Origin: a virus | Reading direction: 5' to 3' (one strand) | Length of the DNA stretch: 41,076 bases | IMG/VR virus record: IMGVR_UViG_3300048838_000785 | Span: 1 to 41,076 of that record | In this document: piece by piece, positions 1 through 7,576 of the stretch | Position numbering within the stretch: position 1 is the stretch's first letter | How the letters are laid out: every line of letters begins with the position of its first letter | Position numbers and translations under genes: made by a program | The notes under the pieces: generated by a model | What the model saw: only the letters and a program-made list of their open reading frames with translations | Database searches by the model: none | Told to the model about the DNA's origin: nothing

Positions 1-127
1 CTTGCTGCGCTGCGGCGTCTCGGGCTGCGTCGATCTGCGCTTGCATCTCGCGTTGAAAACTCTGTGTACCGAGCTGCGCGAAATAGTCGGTCACGGTGAC
101 AAAGTTCTGCATCTTCTGCGCTGCCAG
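1..127. repeat. Terminal direct repeat, left copy (circular assembly overlap)
   Basis: These 127 bases are identical to the last 127 bases of the window. The tape-measure reading frame continues through the join without a stop, which shows that the contig is circular. An overlap of exactly 127 is a typical assembler k-mer length, so I read it as an assembly overlap and not as a biological terminal redundancy. The unique genome is 40949 bp. Confidence 0.95.
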
Positions 128-2248
128 CTCTACCTGCTGACCGATGAGGGCGGCGATTTTTCCGGCGTAATCCGCGACAGTGTCGAGTGCTTTTTGACCG
201 GCTTCGCGCCACGTCATTGTGTCGTTTTTGTTTTTTTCGACTGATGAATCAATAGACGTTAAGCGGTCTTTCGTCTGATCGAGCGCAGCGTTGAGACCGT
301 TACGTACGGCGTCCTCTGTGATCCCAAAAGTCTTTGCAATCTCTTTAACTGATATTTCAATTGTGTCGAGCGAGACGCCCGCCCCGTTTAGCTCGTCTTT
401 AACTCTTCGCGTTGACCCGGCGACGTCTGACTCTATCGTTTTTGCGATAGCTTCGGAAGCGGTAAGGAATTCTTTTTCCGAGACCTCCGCAAGATCCTTG
501 ATTTCATCGGCTGCCACGCCAAGCGTTCCTGCAAGGTTCTGGATGAAAGTGTTGGCGTCGAGAACCTCAAGCTTAACCTGAATATCTTCGCCTACCGAAA
601 GCGCTTTGTCAATATGCTGAAGCATTCGGTCCAGCTCTTGCTGGTAGCGAAACGAGATTTTAACCTGACTCCCACCTCCCCCACCCCCTGCTGTGCTTGC
701 GGGTCCGGCTGTGCGCTGCTGGCTCGTATCCATCGATGCGGCCATAAATGCGGTTGTTGCACCCGCCCCGGTTCCGGTAAGATTTACAGCTTGCAATTGT
801 TGAGTTATACTCAATACCTGAGTCAAGTTATCTATAAATCTGGATACCGGAGCCAACCAGGACTCAATACGAGCCCCTATGGCCGTAGCTTTTTCGAGGA
901 TCGGCGTCATATAGCTAAGGGCGGAGTCCATGGCCACGCCGGCATCGACAAACAGAGAGTCGATCCAACCAGTCAATCGGCTCCATTCGTTTGCCAGCAA
1001 ATCGAAGGTTTCTTCCCATGCTGCGCGGATGCTTTCGGTGACTTCCTTGTCGATTGCTTCAGTTTTTAGCAGGGCGTCCCCAATATCGTCGATAAGAGGG
1101 ATTTGCTCTTTCAGAGCAGCCAGCCGGTCTCTGTCTACACTGATCGTCAGGCTCGCTATATCAAGCCACAGTCCTTTCATCCCGACAGCTATGTCAGTAG
1201 CCTTCTCGGACCACGAAGCCATGTCCTTAATCCCGCCGACGATAGATCGTGAAATTATAAAATCGATTAGACTGAACTGGTCTTTTGCCTCTTGAGCCGA
1301 TTCCGTCACGTCATCGGTAGGGCCTGATAAGAAGTCTAAGTTTTTAGACACTCTGTCAACGGTAGCACCTATGTCTTCAAAAGCCGCATCAAGTCGATCA
1401 ACCGACTCGATCAACACGTCGATGACAGTGTGAGTCAGGCCGCCGCCCTCGCCGCCGACTTTCGCGAGAAGCGCTTCAAATTTCCCTTGAAGCGTGGAAA
1501 GTTTCCCCTCCACTGTCCCGCTTTGCTCGGCCATCATGCCGAAGAACTTGCCGCCCTCGCTCGTCATGTCCTTGAACGCGGTTTCAAGATTGGAAAAGCT
1601 GATTTTGCCTTCCGACCCCATTTTTTTAACCTGACTTTCCGTGACTCCTAACTGTTTAGCAAATTCGCCGATTATCGGAATGCCCGCCTCAGTGAGTTGG
1701 TTTATGTCTTCAGCGAAGAGCGTTCCTTGAACGCGAGCCTTACCGTAGATCGTAGCCAGTTGCTCAAAGTCTTTACCGGTCGCGGCACTTACATCGCCAA
1801 TGCGCGTCAAAACAGATTCGACGTTCCCGGCACTTTCGCCGAAAGCCAACAAATTCCGTGCCGCGCCGATAACCTGGCTATTCATGAAAGGCGTACGATT
1901 AGCAAGTTCGTTGAGCGACGAGATCATCTTGTCAGCAGCAGCGGCCCCCGCTTCCCCACCCCCCATGAAAACCTTGAACGATGTTCGAGCCGTTTCGATC
2001 TTAGCAGCAGCCATGACAGCACCTGCGATGCCGGTTGCGAAAACAGCCCCGCTAACACCGCTCAGCTTTTTATTGAGCCCGTCGAGCGCCCCGCCCACCT
2101 TACTGTTTATGTTATTGGTAATCCCGCTTGCAGCTTTTGAGATAGATTGGTCTAAAGAATTTACGGATTTAAGAGCGCCCGAAACACCCGACTTGAAATC
2201 CTTGTCTTTGAGTTCGAGGGTTGCGACAACTGCGCCCGCGTTAAACAC
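1..2248 (-). CDS. Tail tape measure protein, N-terminal part (continues across the circular junction)
   Basis: This is the first 749 codons of a protein that continues at 40950 and ends at 40012, 1061 aa in all. I translated the whole frame and found no stop, and the phase is kept across the join. The N-terminal third matches the tape-measure domain of siphophages: segments such as ANRTPF, LLAFG, GKARVQGTLF, INQLTEAGIPIIGEFAKQLG and FGMMAEQSGT follow in the expected order. A Gly-rich linker and long helical stretches come after. The protein sets tail length and is ejected with the DNA; about 1060 residues would predict a tail of roughly 150-160 nm. The start is a GTG at 2248, overlapping the stop of the upstream chaperone frame, with a GGAGGG-type ribosome site just before it. 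Confidence 0.93.
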   Translation of the reverse strand, partial: MFNAGAVVATLELKDKDFKSGVSGALKSVNSLDQSISKAASGITNNINSKVGGALDGLNKKLSGVSGAVFATGIAGAVMAAAKIETARTSFKVFMGGGEAGAAAADKMISSLNELANRTPFMNSQVIGAARNLLAFGESAGNVESVLTRIGDVSAATGKDFEQLATIYGKARVQGTLFAEDINQLTEAGIPIIGEFAKQLGVTESQVKKMGSEGKISFSNLETAFKDMTSEGGKFFGMMAEQSGTVEGKLSTLQGKFEALLAKVGGEGGGLTHTVIDVLIESVDRLDAAFEDIGATVDRVSKNLDFLSGPTDDVTESAQEAKDQFSLIDFIISRSIVGGIKDMASWSEKATDIAVGMKGLWLDIASLTISVDRDRLAALKEQIPLIDDIGDALLKTEAIDKEVTESIRAAWEETFDLLANEWSRLTGWIDSLFVDAGVAMDSALSYMTPILEKATAIGARIESWLAPVSRFIDNLTQVLSITQQLQAVNLTGTGAGATTAFMAASMDTSQQRTAGPASTAGGGGGGSQVKISFRYQQELDRMLQHIDKALSVGEDIQVKLEVLDANTFIQNLAGTLGVAADEIKDLAEVSEKEFLTASEAIAKTIESDVAGSTRRVKDELNGAGVSLDTIEISVKEIAKTFGITEDAVRNGLNAALDQTKDRLTSIDSSVEKNKNDTMTWREAGQKALDTVADYAGKIAALIGQQVELAAQKMQNFVTVTDYFAQLGTQSFQREMQAQIDAARDAAAQQ

Positions 2249-2603
2249 TGCCCTTCCCTCCCATGATCATCTGCAATGCTTTGCGATTGGCTTCTTGCTG
2301 TTCGGGGGTGGCCGGACGTACCCGTCCCCACACGATCTGCTCTTCCGGGTCGCGCTCGATAAATAGAAGCTCGTTCAAACGATCGATCCAACTCTGCCGC
2401 TCTTCTTTAAGCGACGCCATAGGGTAGTTTCCGGCCCGAGCGTAAAGTATGGAATCTACAAGTTCCATGCGGTTCTTGATGCGTCGAAATTCAATAGCCG
2501 CAAGCCAGTCACGGACAGCGGCTGCCGGCATGGCCTCGATCTCAGGGAGACTGAAGCCAAGCTCAAGCAGTTCTAAGACCTCAATTTTGGCCTTCCTGGC
2601 CTT
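2241..2603 (-). CDS. Tail assembly chaperone, frameshifted C-terminal (GT) extension
   Basis: This frame has no ribosome site of its own and is best read as the T part of a G/GT pair. A -1 shift on the A9 run at 2602-2610 takes ribosomes from the 119-aa upstream chaperone into this frame at codon 2603, giving a fusion of about 230 aa. The extension is about 120 aa, rich in charged helices, with an internal ATG at 2531. Its stop at 2241 overlaps the GTG start of the tape-measure gene, the usual gene order in siphophages. In known systems the fusion binds the tape measure while the short form binds tail tube subunits. Function here is inferred from position and frameshift geometry. Confidence 0.82.
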   Translation of the reverse strand, partial: KARKAKIEVLELLELGFSLPEIEAMPAAAVRDWLAAIEFRRIKNRMELVDSILYARAGNYPMASLKEERQSWIDRLNELLFIERDPEEQIVWGRVRPATPEQQEANRKALQMIMGGKGSV

Positions 2604-2932
2604 TTTTTTTGAGGGGTCGGTATGTCGGAACCCGTCGCTTTCTCGATCATCGCAGAGAACAGCGACAGCACGCCGTCAACGGGCATCCCTGTCAGATGCT
2701 CTTCCTTGAGGCCGGGGCACATTTCACCCATTGCTTCAAGGATCTGTTTCAGGTAGTCCATGACGGCTTTATTATCCGCCCGATCCATTGTCTGTCCCAC
2801 TTCGCGCAAATCGAGAACCTTTAGCTGCGCGACGTAGGACAGCGGCAAAACGTCAACTTCCGCAACCCCTCCATTGAAGAGGCGAAATTTGAGCTTCGCC
2901 GGCTTAGAATACTGAATCTCTAAAACGCCCAC
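2573..2932 (-). CDS. Tail assembly chaperone, short (G-like) form
   Basis: 119-aa protein directly after the tail tube gene and before the tape measure, the canonical place of gpG-like chaperones. The GTG start at 2932 abuts the tail tube stop at 2933. The N-terminal half has a beta-rich start and a VLPLSYVAQLKVLDLRE segment; the C-terminus is basic (PQKKRPGRPKLRS) and is encoded over the A9 slippery run. The zero-frame product ends at 2573; a fraction of ribosomes should shift into the -1 frame. I do not recognise a named family from sequence alone. Confidence 0.82.
   Translation of the reverse strand: MGVLEIQYSKPAKLKFRLFNGGVAEVDVLPLSYVAQLKVLDLREVGQTMDRADNKAVMDYLKQILEAMGEMCPGLKEEHLTGMPVDGVLSLFSAMIEKATGSDIPTPQKKRPGRPKLRS
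2601..2610 (-). promoter_or_regulatory. -1 programmed frameshift site (A9 run)
   Basis: On the minus strand the codons read CAA AAA AAA AGG. Nine consecutive A residues at 2610-2602 followed by G allow tandem slippage by one base. The -1 frame continues AAG GCC AGG AAG GCC and stays open to 2241. Location and effect match the conserved tail-chaperone frameshift of tailed phages. A downstream pseudoknot was not established. Confidence 0.82.
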
Positions 2933-3538
2933 TTAGGGAACAACCACCACATGGCCGTTGTCGATTGCGGCTTTCGAGAACCCGGAACAGGGCTTCCCGC
3001 TGACTGCGGTCAGATACTCCTCGGAGCGGTAGCAGTAGAACGAGCCCGCAAACTGACGCTGCGTCTCCGCATCCCCGGCAGTCTCCGCGCCTTCGACCAT
3101 CGGAGCCGCAAGCGGGAAAAACATAATATCGTTCGGGTCAGTAGAGTCAACGCCACCAATCACTTTAACAGCCTTTAGAACCTTACGGACGTCTGCGTCA
3201 CTCTCGCCAAGCGAGAAAGACAGCGCGAAGCCCTCAGCTCCTGCTGTGCCGTAGATCTCAAAACCCTGCAAGAGAGCGCGAATTCTGACAAGCGTTGCTT
3301 GAGCGAGTGCGAGATTGACCATCACAGAGCGCCCGGTTAAGATGCGGTTCTGCGGATCCGTTCCGCCCTGATCCCACGTAATGTCGGTCTTCGTATCGCT
3401 GATGGCGATAGTCGTTCCTTTCGTTCCGCCTAAATAGGTGTTAGCGCCGGGGTCGCCGGTTAAGATCGGCGCGTCCCAATAAAAATTATAGGGCCCTAAG
3501 TCGCCAAAGGGGTCTCCAAAAAAACTTGATCCAGACAT
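2933..3538 (-). CDS. Major tail (tube) protein
   Basis: 201-aa protein placed between the tail terminator and the chaperone pair, as expected for the tail tube subunit. It is beta-rich. The N-terminus is Gly/Phe/Asp-rich, followed by a segment with GTTIAISDTKTDITWDQGG, typical of tube proteins that begin with a long loop before the first beta strands. The ATG at 3538 has a GGAGG site 7 bases upstream, one of the strongest ribosome sites in the structural region, fitting a highly made virion protein. The call rests on order, size and fold-like pattern rather than a diagnostic motif. Confidence 0.8.
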   Translation of the reverse strand: MSGSSFFGDPFGDLGPYNFYWDAPILTGDPGANTYLGGTKGTTIAISDTKTDITWDQGGTDPQNRILTGRSVMVNLALAQATLVRIRALLQGFEIYGTAGAEGFALSFSLGESDADVRKVLKAVKVIGGVDSTDPNDIMFFPLAAPMVEGAETAGDAETQRQFAGSFYCYRSEEYLTAVSGKPCSGFSKAAIDNGHVVVVP

Positions 3539-3562
3539 AAGCGGACCTCCACAAGTTGATTT

Positions 3563-3994
3563 TTAATCTCCCTGTCCGGGTCCGGGGCCCTGTCCAGCCT
3601 CGAAGAATTGCAATAATAAGTTGAACGAATACCAATGCAAGCCATTTTTTAGGCCGACATAAAACGGCCTCTGGATCGGAACAAGCCGCTTTACGAGCTT
3701 ATCCTCCGCCCCGGTCTGGTCTATGGCCGGGAGGGTCAGGCCGTGTTCTATCCGCCGCAGGAAGTCCCATACGGCAAACGAGGTTACGTTTGCGTCGTAC
3801 TCATGCGTTGCCCGGACTCTGACCTGTATCGTCTCTTCCTGATAGCCAACCGGATAGCCTTCCGATCGGCCACCGGAAGATGAGAGCAAAACAACCGCGT
3901 CCGGGTCATCCACGTCCAGCATCGAGTCAACCACTCGGTAGGGCAGATTGGCTCGCAGGTAGTCGCACAGGTTCGAGACAATCCCGCCTCTCAT
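3563..3994 (-). CDS. Tail terminator / tail completion protein
   Basis: 143 aa. The N-terminal SNLCDYLRANLP helix, a central beta pattern with ETIQVRVRATHEYDANVTSFAVWDFLRRIEHG, and a final LHWYSFNLLLQF strand resemble tail-terminator proteins that cap the tube and contact the neck. The ATG at 3994 overlaps the stop of the upstream 76-aa gene by 4 bases. The C-terminus ends in a short Gly/Pro/Gln repeat (GQGPGPGQGD). Assignment is from order and general pattern; the minor capsid family used by some Gram-positive phages is an alternative. Confidence 0.7.
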   Translation of the reverse strand: MRGGIVSNLCDYLRANLPYRVVDSMLDVDDPDAVVLLSSSGGRSEGYPVGYQEETIQVRVRATHEYDANVTSFAVWDFLRRIEHGLTLPAIDQTGAEDKLVKRLVPIQRPFYVGLKNGLHWYSFNLLLQFFEAGQGPGPGQGD

Positions 3995-4221
3995 GCGTAG
4001 CCCATCCCGCGCAGAATTGCGGCTGAAGCCTCTTTCTCAAAATCCCCGCGCCGCTGCATTTCCTCTTTAACGTCTGCCGGGATTGTGATAGATATCTGGA
4101 TTTTCAGAGGGGCTCCTTTTGCGGTTTTCGCCTGCGCACCTTTTTGCTGCAAAGCAATAATTTCAGCCTCTTTGACTCTGAGCTGACGGGATAGATCGGC
4201 AAGTGCTTCCACGAAATCCAT
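3991..4221 (-). CDS. Small conserved-position protein of unknown function
   Basis: 76 aa between the gp10-like protein and the tail terminator. The first 30 residues form an amphipathic helix (LADLSRQLRVKEAEIIALQQ), then a basic linker, a beta segment (KIQISITI) and a C-terminal helix. Its stop overlaps the next start (ATGA), and it begins only 3 bases after the previous stop, so it is part of the operon. No clear ribosome site, which suggests translational coupling. No family recognised. Confidence 0.7.
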   Translation of the reverse strand: MDFVEALADLSRQLRVKEAEIIALQQKGAQAKTAKGAPLKIQISITIPADVKEEMQRRGDFEKEASAAILRGMGYA

Positions 4222-4224
4222 AAG

Positions 4225-4632
4225 CTATTTTTTAAATACCACCTCTATAAATCTATCGGCCATGATTTTCCCATAGTCTTTCGCAAACCTGACCAATTTA
4301 GTCTCCACGAATTTCGGCCCGATCTTGTCGGAATTGTTACTGTAGACCGCATTCTCAAGCTCATGCTGATATGCGGTGTAAGGTGTATCCATTGCAAAAG
4401 TCGCCACGTCCTCCGGGGCACTGACAGAGCCCTGCCCGCTGACCAGGCGGCTGCCGACAAACACAGACGCGGACCCGCGTAAAAAGCCGGTATCCACGGG
4501 AGGCGTCGGCGCTATGTTCAAAACGTCATCAGCAAGCGCAAGTACCCCGGCAGTCAGAGCCGCTTTCTGCGCCTGCGGGAATCTCTCGCCGAGTTTTTTC
4601 AGGCCATCTGAAAGGGTGTTTTTTACTCTCAC
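4225..4632 (-). CDS. HK97 gp10-like head-tail / tail completion protein
   Basis: 135 aa. The arrangement of an N-terminal helix (SDGLKKLGERFPQAQKAALTAG), the segment LNIAPTPPVDTGFLRGSASV and a later TPYTAYQHE is characteristic of the HK97-gp10 family: the PVDTG-LR-S loop is the family hallmark. These proteins act at the neck or tail end during joining. The GTG start at 4632 overlaps the previous stop (GTGA). It sits between a head-closure candidate and the tail terminator, the standard place. Confidence 0.88.
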   Translation of the reverse strand: MRVKNTLSDGLKKLGERFPQAQKAALTAGVLALADDVLNIAPTPPVDTGFLRGSASVFVGSRLVSGQGSVSAPEDVATFAMDTPYTAYQHELENAVYSNNSDKIGPKFVETKLVRFAKDYGKIMADRFIEVVFKK

Positions 4633-4814
4633 TCTTCGCGGCCCTCATAGTCGTGCATATTGCGCCCCGTCACGAGCCACGCAGTCAGCAACCCCGCACC
4701 GCGCAGCAGAGCAGACCCAATGTAGCCTAAAACGTCACAAGAATCCATAATCCATCGAGCGACAAAATCATCTGTCTCTTCCCGCTCCTGTCTGCCCTCG
4801 ATCCCGTTTTCCAT
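4629..4814 (-). CDS. Small membrane-associated protein, unknown
   Basis: 61 aa from the ATG at 4814. I chose this start because a GGAGG site lies 6 bases upstream; an in-frame TTG at 4832 would place that site inside the gene. After an acidic N-terminus there is one hydrophobic segment (DVLGYIGSALLRGAGLLTAW) that could be a membrane helix, then a short polar tail. It is wedged between connector genes and overlaps the gp10-like gene by 4 bases. No family recognised. Confidence 0.6.
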   Translation of the reverse strand: MENGIEGRQEREETDDFVARWIMDSCDVLGYIGSALLRGAGLLTAWLVTGRNMHDYEGREE

Positions 4815-4825
4815 AGCCGCCTCCT

Positions 4826-5119
4826 TCAACAAAGTGCCATCTTAAAACGCCGAGAAAAGCCTTTCTCGTCTGCTACCGATTGGACAAGCACAGTTCGCCC
4901 GTCCGCTAAAACGATCCTGTCCCCGGCCCTGATGTCCGCGCTGGCTGCGGCGAAAATCCGCCGGGTCGGGTTGAATTCGATCCCTGCATCTGAAGTAGCA
5001 CTGATTCCGCTTACCTCTTCCACTCGGGCTCTGACTGTGCGCGTGTCCTCTACAGGCCGATTGTATCGGTCAACGACTGCTCGGCTGACGGTGATATTTT
5101 CGGTAAAATATTCCGTCAT
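4826..5119 (-). CDS. Head closure / head-tail joining protein
   Basis: 97-aa beta-rich protein. It begins with the open strand pattern TEYFTENITVSRAVVDRYNRP, and the C-terminal half DIRAGDRIVLADGRTVLVQSV reads as a small barrel typical of stopper/head-closure proteins (a property word pair 'GDRIVL..GRTVLVQSV'). Position before the gp10-like and terminator genes supports this. The ATG overlaps the stop of the NeuB-like gene (ATGA), so the connector genes are coupled to the carbohydrate module. Confidence 0.72.
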   Translation of the reverse strand: MTEYFTENITVSRAVVDRYNRPVEDTRTVRARVEEVSGISATSDAGIEFNPTRRIFAAASADIRAGDRIVLADGRTVLVQSVADEKGFSRRFKMALC

Positions 5120-5976
5120 TTTTGGTTCAGGTGCTCCCGCAGTTTTCGCATCGGCTCGATTTCACATTCAAGGATTTCTTTCGGGCGTGTTGTAACTGCT
5201 TTTTCAGCAAGTCTCATTCTCTTCACTGCAAGCGCGAATTGCTCGAAATTCAAGGACATACTTTGGTCAGACCCGTAGTCGTTTCGATCCTCCGTCACGT
5301 GCCGCTCGACGTACAGAGCGCCGGCCCCGATTGCCACGCAATCAAGAATCCCCGGATCGTCATGGTCGGCCACATGAGACGACCAGCCGTAATAACTGCG
5401 CTGCCATCGTAATCGTCCTAAATTCAAAAGATCAATCGGTGCGGGATATGCGGCGACACAGTGAATAAGGAATACCTCCGGGCGTTCGCTATCCGTAAAA
5501 TCTTTTCGATGCTCTATGTTCGCTAATACGTCAAAATCTGCCTGAGTGCATCCGCCGGTTGCAATATACAGCCTTTTATAGCGGGCTGCGCACAAATCCC
5601 GTAAGCCTCTGTCTATCGCCATGGCCGAGGGTATTTTTACAGAATCGCTCAGCCACCGCATGGTTTCCGCGCTGTTCACATCCCAAACAGAGACCATAAT
5701 CCCAACGCCGCAAGCATCAGCTTCCGCCTTCAACTCCTCGTATTGCTTAACGCTAAATTCCAGCCCTTCTTTCTGCGCCCGCTGTGTTGTGCCCCACGGT
5801 GACTCACGGGGCGAGTCGAGAAATTCTTTCGTATAGCAGAGGTCGATTGTCCGCTTCTGAAATTTTACAACGTCCGCTCCTGCCTCTGCGGACTTCCGAA
5901 TCATCCGCTTTGCTTTTTCAAGATCCCCGTTGTGGTTGATCCCTATTTCAGCTATGATCTTGATCTTGACGCTCAT
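5116..5976 (-). CDS. neuB: NeuB-like nonulosonic (sialic-type) acid synthase, lacking the C-terminal SAF domain
   Basis: 286 aa. Enzymes of this family condense phosphoenolpyruvate with an N-acetyl-hexosamine to give sialic, legionaminic or pseudaminic acid. Visible motifs: AEIGINHNGD at residues 9-18 (Glu10), VVKFQK at 36-41 (Lys38), AAYPAP at 175-180, SSHVADHDD at 199-207 and ERHVTED at 224-230, whose histidines correspond to the metal ligands. It ends soon after the TIM barrel, whereas cellular NeuB proteins are about 340-350 aa with a C-terminal antifreeze-like (SAF) domain. The loop that reads KIGSGE in meningococcal NeuB reads AIDRGL here (120-125), so substrate or mechanism may differ. 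The ATG overlaps the previous stop. Which sugar is made cannot be told from sequence. Confidence 0.88.
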   Translation of the reverse strand: MSVKIKIIAEIGINHNGDLEKAKRMIRKSAEAGADVVKFQKRTIDLCYTKEFLDSPRESPWGTTQRAQKEGLEFSVKQYEELKAEADACGVGIMVSVWDVNSAETMRWLSDSVKIPSAMAIDRGLRDLCAARYKRLYIATGGCTQADFDVLANIEHRKDFTDSERPEVFLIHCVAAYPAPIDLLNLGRLRWQRSYYGWSSHVADHDDPGILDCVAIGAGALYVERHVTEDRNDYGSDQSMSLNFEQFALAVKRMRLAEKAVTTRPKEILECEIEPMRKLREHLNQK

Positions 5977-6170
5977 TCGCTTTCAGCAGATCCCTGCCCA
6001 TCGCGAATTCCCCATTTCTTCCGCTTCTCTTTCTCTTCACGGCGCAGCGGCAGTTCCGGGCTCTGTTTGATCGGCGTGAACAAGGCCGCATACTCCGCTT
6101 CAGGAATGGCAATCATGTTCCCAATCGGCTGAATTCTTACTTTGCGGTGGTTAGATTTTACAGGTTCCAT
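5973..6170 (-). CDS. Small unknown protein between NeuA-like and NeuB-like genes
   Basis: 65 aa, with a GAGGAGAC ribosome site just upstream of the ATG at 6170. The N-terminal half (RKVRIQPIGNMIAIPEAEYAA) is mixed beta/helix; the C-terminal half is strongly charged (LRREEKEKRKKWG). It overlaps the NeuB-like start by 4 bases, so the two are translated together. No family recognised; a role in the sugar pathway is only suggested by position. Confidence 0.7.
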   Translation of the reverse strand: MEPVKSNHRKVRIQPIGNMIAIPEAEYAALFTPIKQSPELPLRREEKEKRKKWGIRDGQGSAESE

Positions 6171-6179
6171 TCTGTCTCC

Positions 6180-6857
6180 TCAGTAATAGCTATTCTGAAC
6201 AAATTCGCGGGCCACCTTAAGGTCATGCAGCCATTGATGCAAATATAGATGGTCCTCTCTAAAGTCAATGTCAAAAAGCACCCGGTTAGGAATTATGAAC
6301 GGGTCAGAGTCTCCAATATTGTGCCGCGCTGTCGGGACTAACGAGCGGTGCATGACGTAGAACGACCCGTCCTCAATCCAGCATTCTTGATTGCCGGACA
6401 CAAACTGCCCCGGAGTTTCCCCGTTTATCCCGACCCCGCCCCGCCACACTCGCCCCCGGTGCAAATAGGCGGTGAAACCGGACTTTTTCTTGCTGGCAAA
6501 AAATTCATTCAGCCCCAGCGTGAAGCACCTCCGCCCCCTAATCGGGCAGGTCGGACTCATCATCCCATACCACTCCGCGTCAACCAGGCTTGCAAAATGC
6601 TGCCATAGTTCAGCCCCGTACGGACGGCTCTCGCATAACTCTACGGGGCGCTTAATCCGCGCCTCTGCCGGAACCTGAGCCAAATAGTCGTCTGAATCGC
6701 TGCTTAAAAATACCCGCCGGGTGTAGGTTTGCGCGAAATGATAGGTCAGACGGATGAGCGACACGCCGTCGAGCGTGGCAAGCCCTTTTGCCGGGAAGCG
6801 TTCACTGCCACCCCGGGCAGGGATAAAAATTGCCAGATTATTCAGCGCTTCGTCCAT
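6180..6857 (-). CDS. neuA: NeuA-like CMP-nonulosonate cytidylyltransferase
   Basis: 225 aa from the ATG at 6857, inside the end of the radical SAM gene. NeuA enzymes join CTP and a nonulosonic acid to give the CMP-sugar donor. Motifs in order: IPARGGSERFP at 12-22 (nucleotide-binding loop; the usual GGSKR is GGSER here), SSDSDD at 52-57, KRPVEL near 69-74, SPTCPIR at 101-107, EDGSFYVM at 162-169 and DIDFREDH at 196-203, the catalytic aspartate region. All are in the expected order and spacing, so the protein looks intact. A longer start at 6908 would overlap the upstream gene by 67 bases and add a sequence unlike the family. A related cytidylyltransferase such as a KDO type is less likely given the adjacent NeuB. 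Confidence 0.88.
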   Translation of the reverse strand: MDEALNNLAIFIPARGGSERFPAKGLATLDGVSLIRLTYHFAQTYTRRVFLSSDSDDYLAQVPAEARIKRPVELCESRPYGAELWQHFASLVDAEWYGMMSPTCPIRGRRCFTLGLNEFFASKKKSGFTAYLHRGRVWRGGVGINGETPGQFVSGNQECWIEDGSFYVMHRSLVPTARHNIGDSDPFIIPNRVLFDIDFREDHLYLHQWLHDLKVAREFVQNSYY

Positions 6858-7576
6858 TCTGGGATGTCCGTCCTCAGCTCGATTTTTTTGTCTGCATTGA
6901 AATTGCATTTCTTGCAGATTTCATAATAATAGCGATTTTTGCGGAGCCCTTTCCGCGCTTTGAAGTATTCCGGCTTTCTCCAGATCTTGTCGATAGACTC
7001 TTTGCCGACATTCCCGAAAAACGTTTTCCCGCTCCAATCGTCGCAACACAGAACCACATCACCCAGGTAGTTGACGTAAGTCGCCTTGCCGTCTGCCGGG
7101 AAGCATTTTTCTGCCGGCTTTGCCGTCTGCTCTGTCTCGATAGATCCTCCCCGATTGTGCAGGACCGCGCCGTCAAATCTCCTGACGGTAAGAATCCCAT
7201 GGCTGATGGAGAACCATCGCGGATTGGGAACGGGGTTATGGTCTGTTACGACAATCTCAGACATTCCTGCGGCCTGCAATTTATCTATGGTCGGCAGGTC
7301 CAGGTAGTCACCGTTAGAGAACATCTTTACCCGCGCACCCATCGCCCCGGCAAGCTCACAAATGACATAGATTCTCTGATCGAGCATCGGCTCGCCGTAC
7401 AGGTTCGGGTGGATAGTCCCGGTAAACTCTGCTCGCCTGAGCTGCTCCATAAGCCCGAACAGAATTTCGTCAGGCATGAATTCCTCAGGCCGAGCCTTTA
7501 ATGACACGGGGCAATAGCTGCAAGACCTGTTGCACTTGCTCGTCGTCTCAATGTCGATTCGCTCAAATAGTTCCAT
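6842..7576 (-). CDS. Radical SAM enzyme with SPASM-like C-terminus
   Basis: 244 aa. The radical SAM motif CNRSCSYC lies at residues 15-22 (CX3CX2C, binding the 4Fe-4S cluster that cleaves SAM). A GEP segment follows at 61-63, as usual after the second strand. The C-terminal third has C158, a NYLGDVVLCCDDW segment with C177/C178, FGNV, a KIW segment, and CKKC at 221-224: a SPASM-like auxiliary cluster pattern. Such enzymes modify peptides, sugars or nucleotides; the substrate is unknown. Placed between GT8 and NeuA genes and overlapping both, it probably serves the same glycan pathway, for example by dehydrogenating or epimerising a sugar. Confidence 0.9.
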   Translation of the reverse strand: MELFERIDIETTSKCNRSCSYCPVSLKARPEEFMPDEILFGLMEQLRRAEFTGTIHPNLYGEPMLDQRIYVICELAGAMGARVKMFSNGDYLDLPTIDKLQAAGMSEIVVTDHNPVPNPRWFSISHGILTVRRFDGAVLHNRGGSIETEQTAKPAEKCFPADGKATYVNYLGDVVLCCDDWSGKTFFGNVGKESIDKIWRKPEYFKARKGLRKNRYYYEICKKCNFNADKKIELRTDIPEWTKR

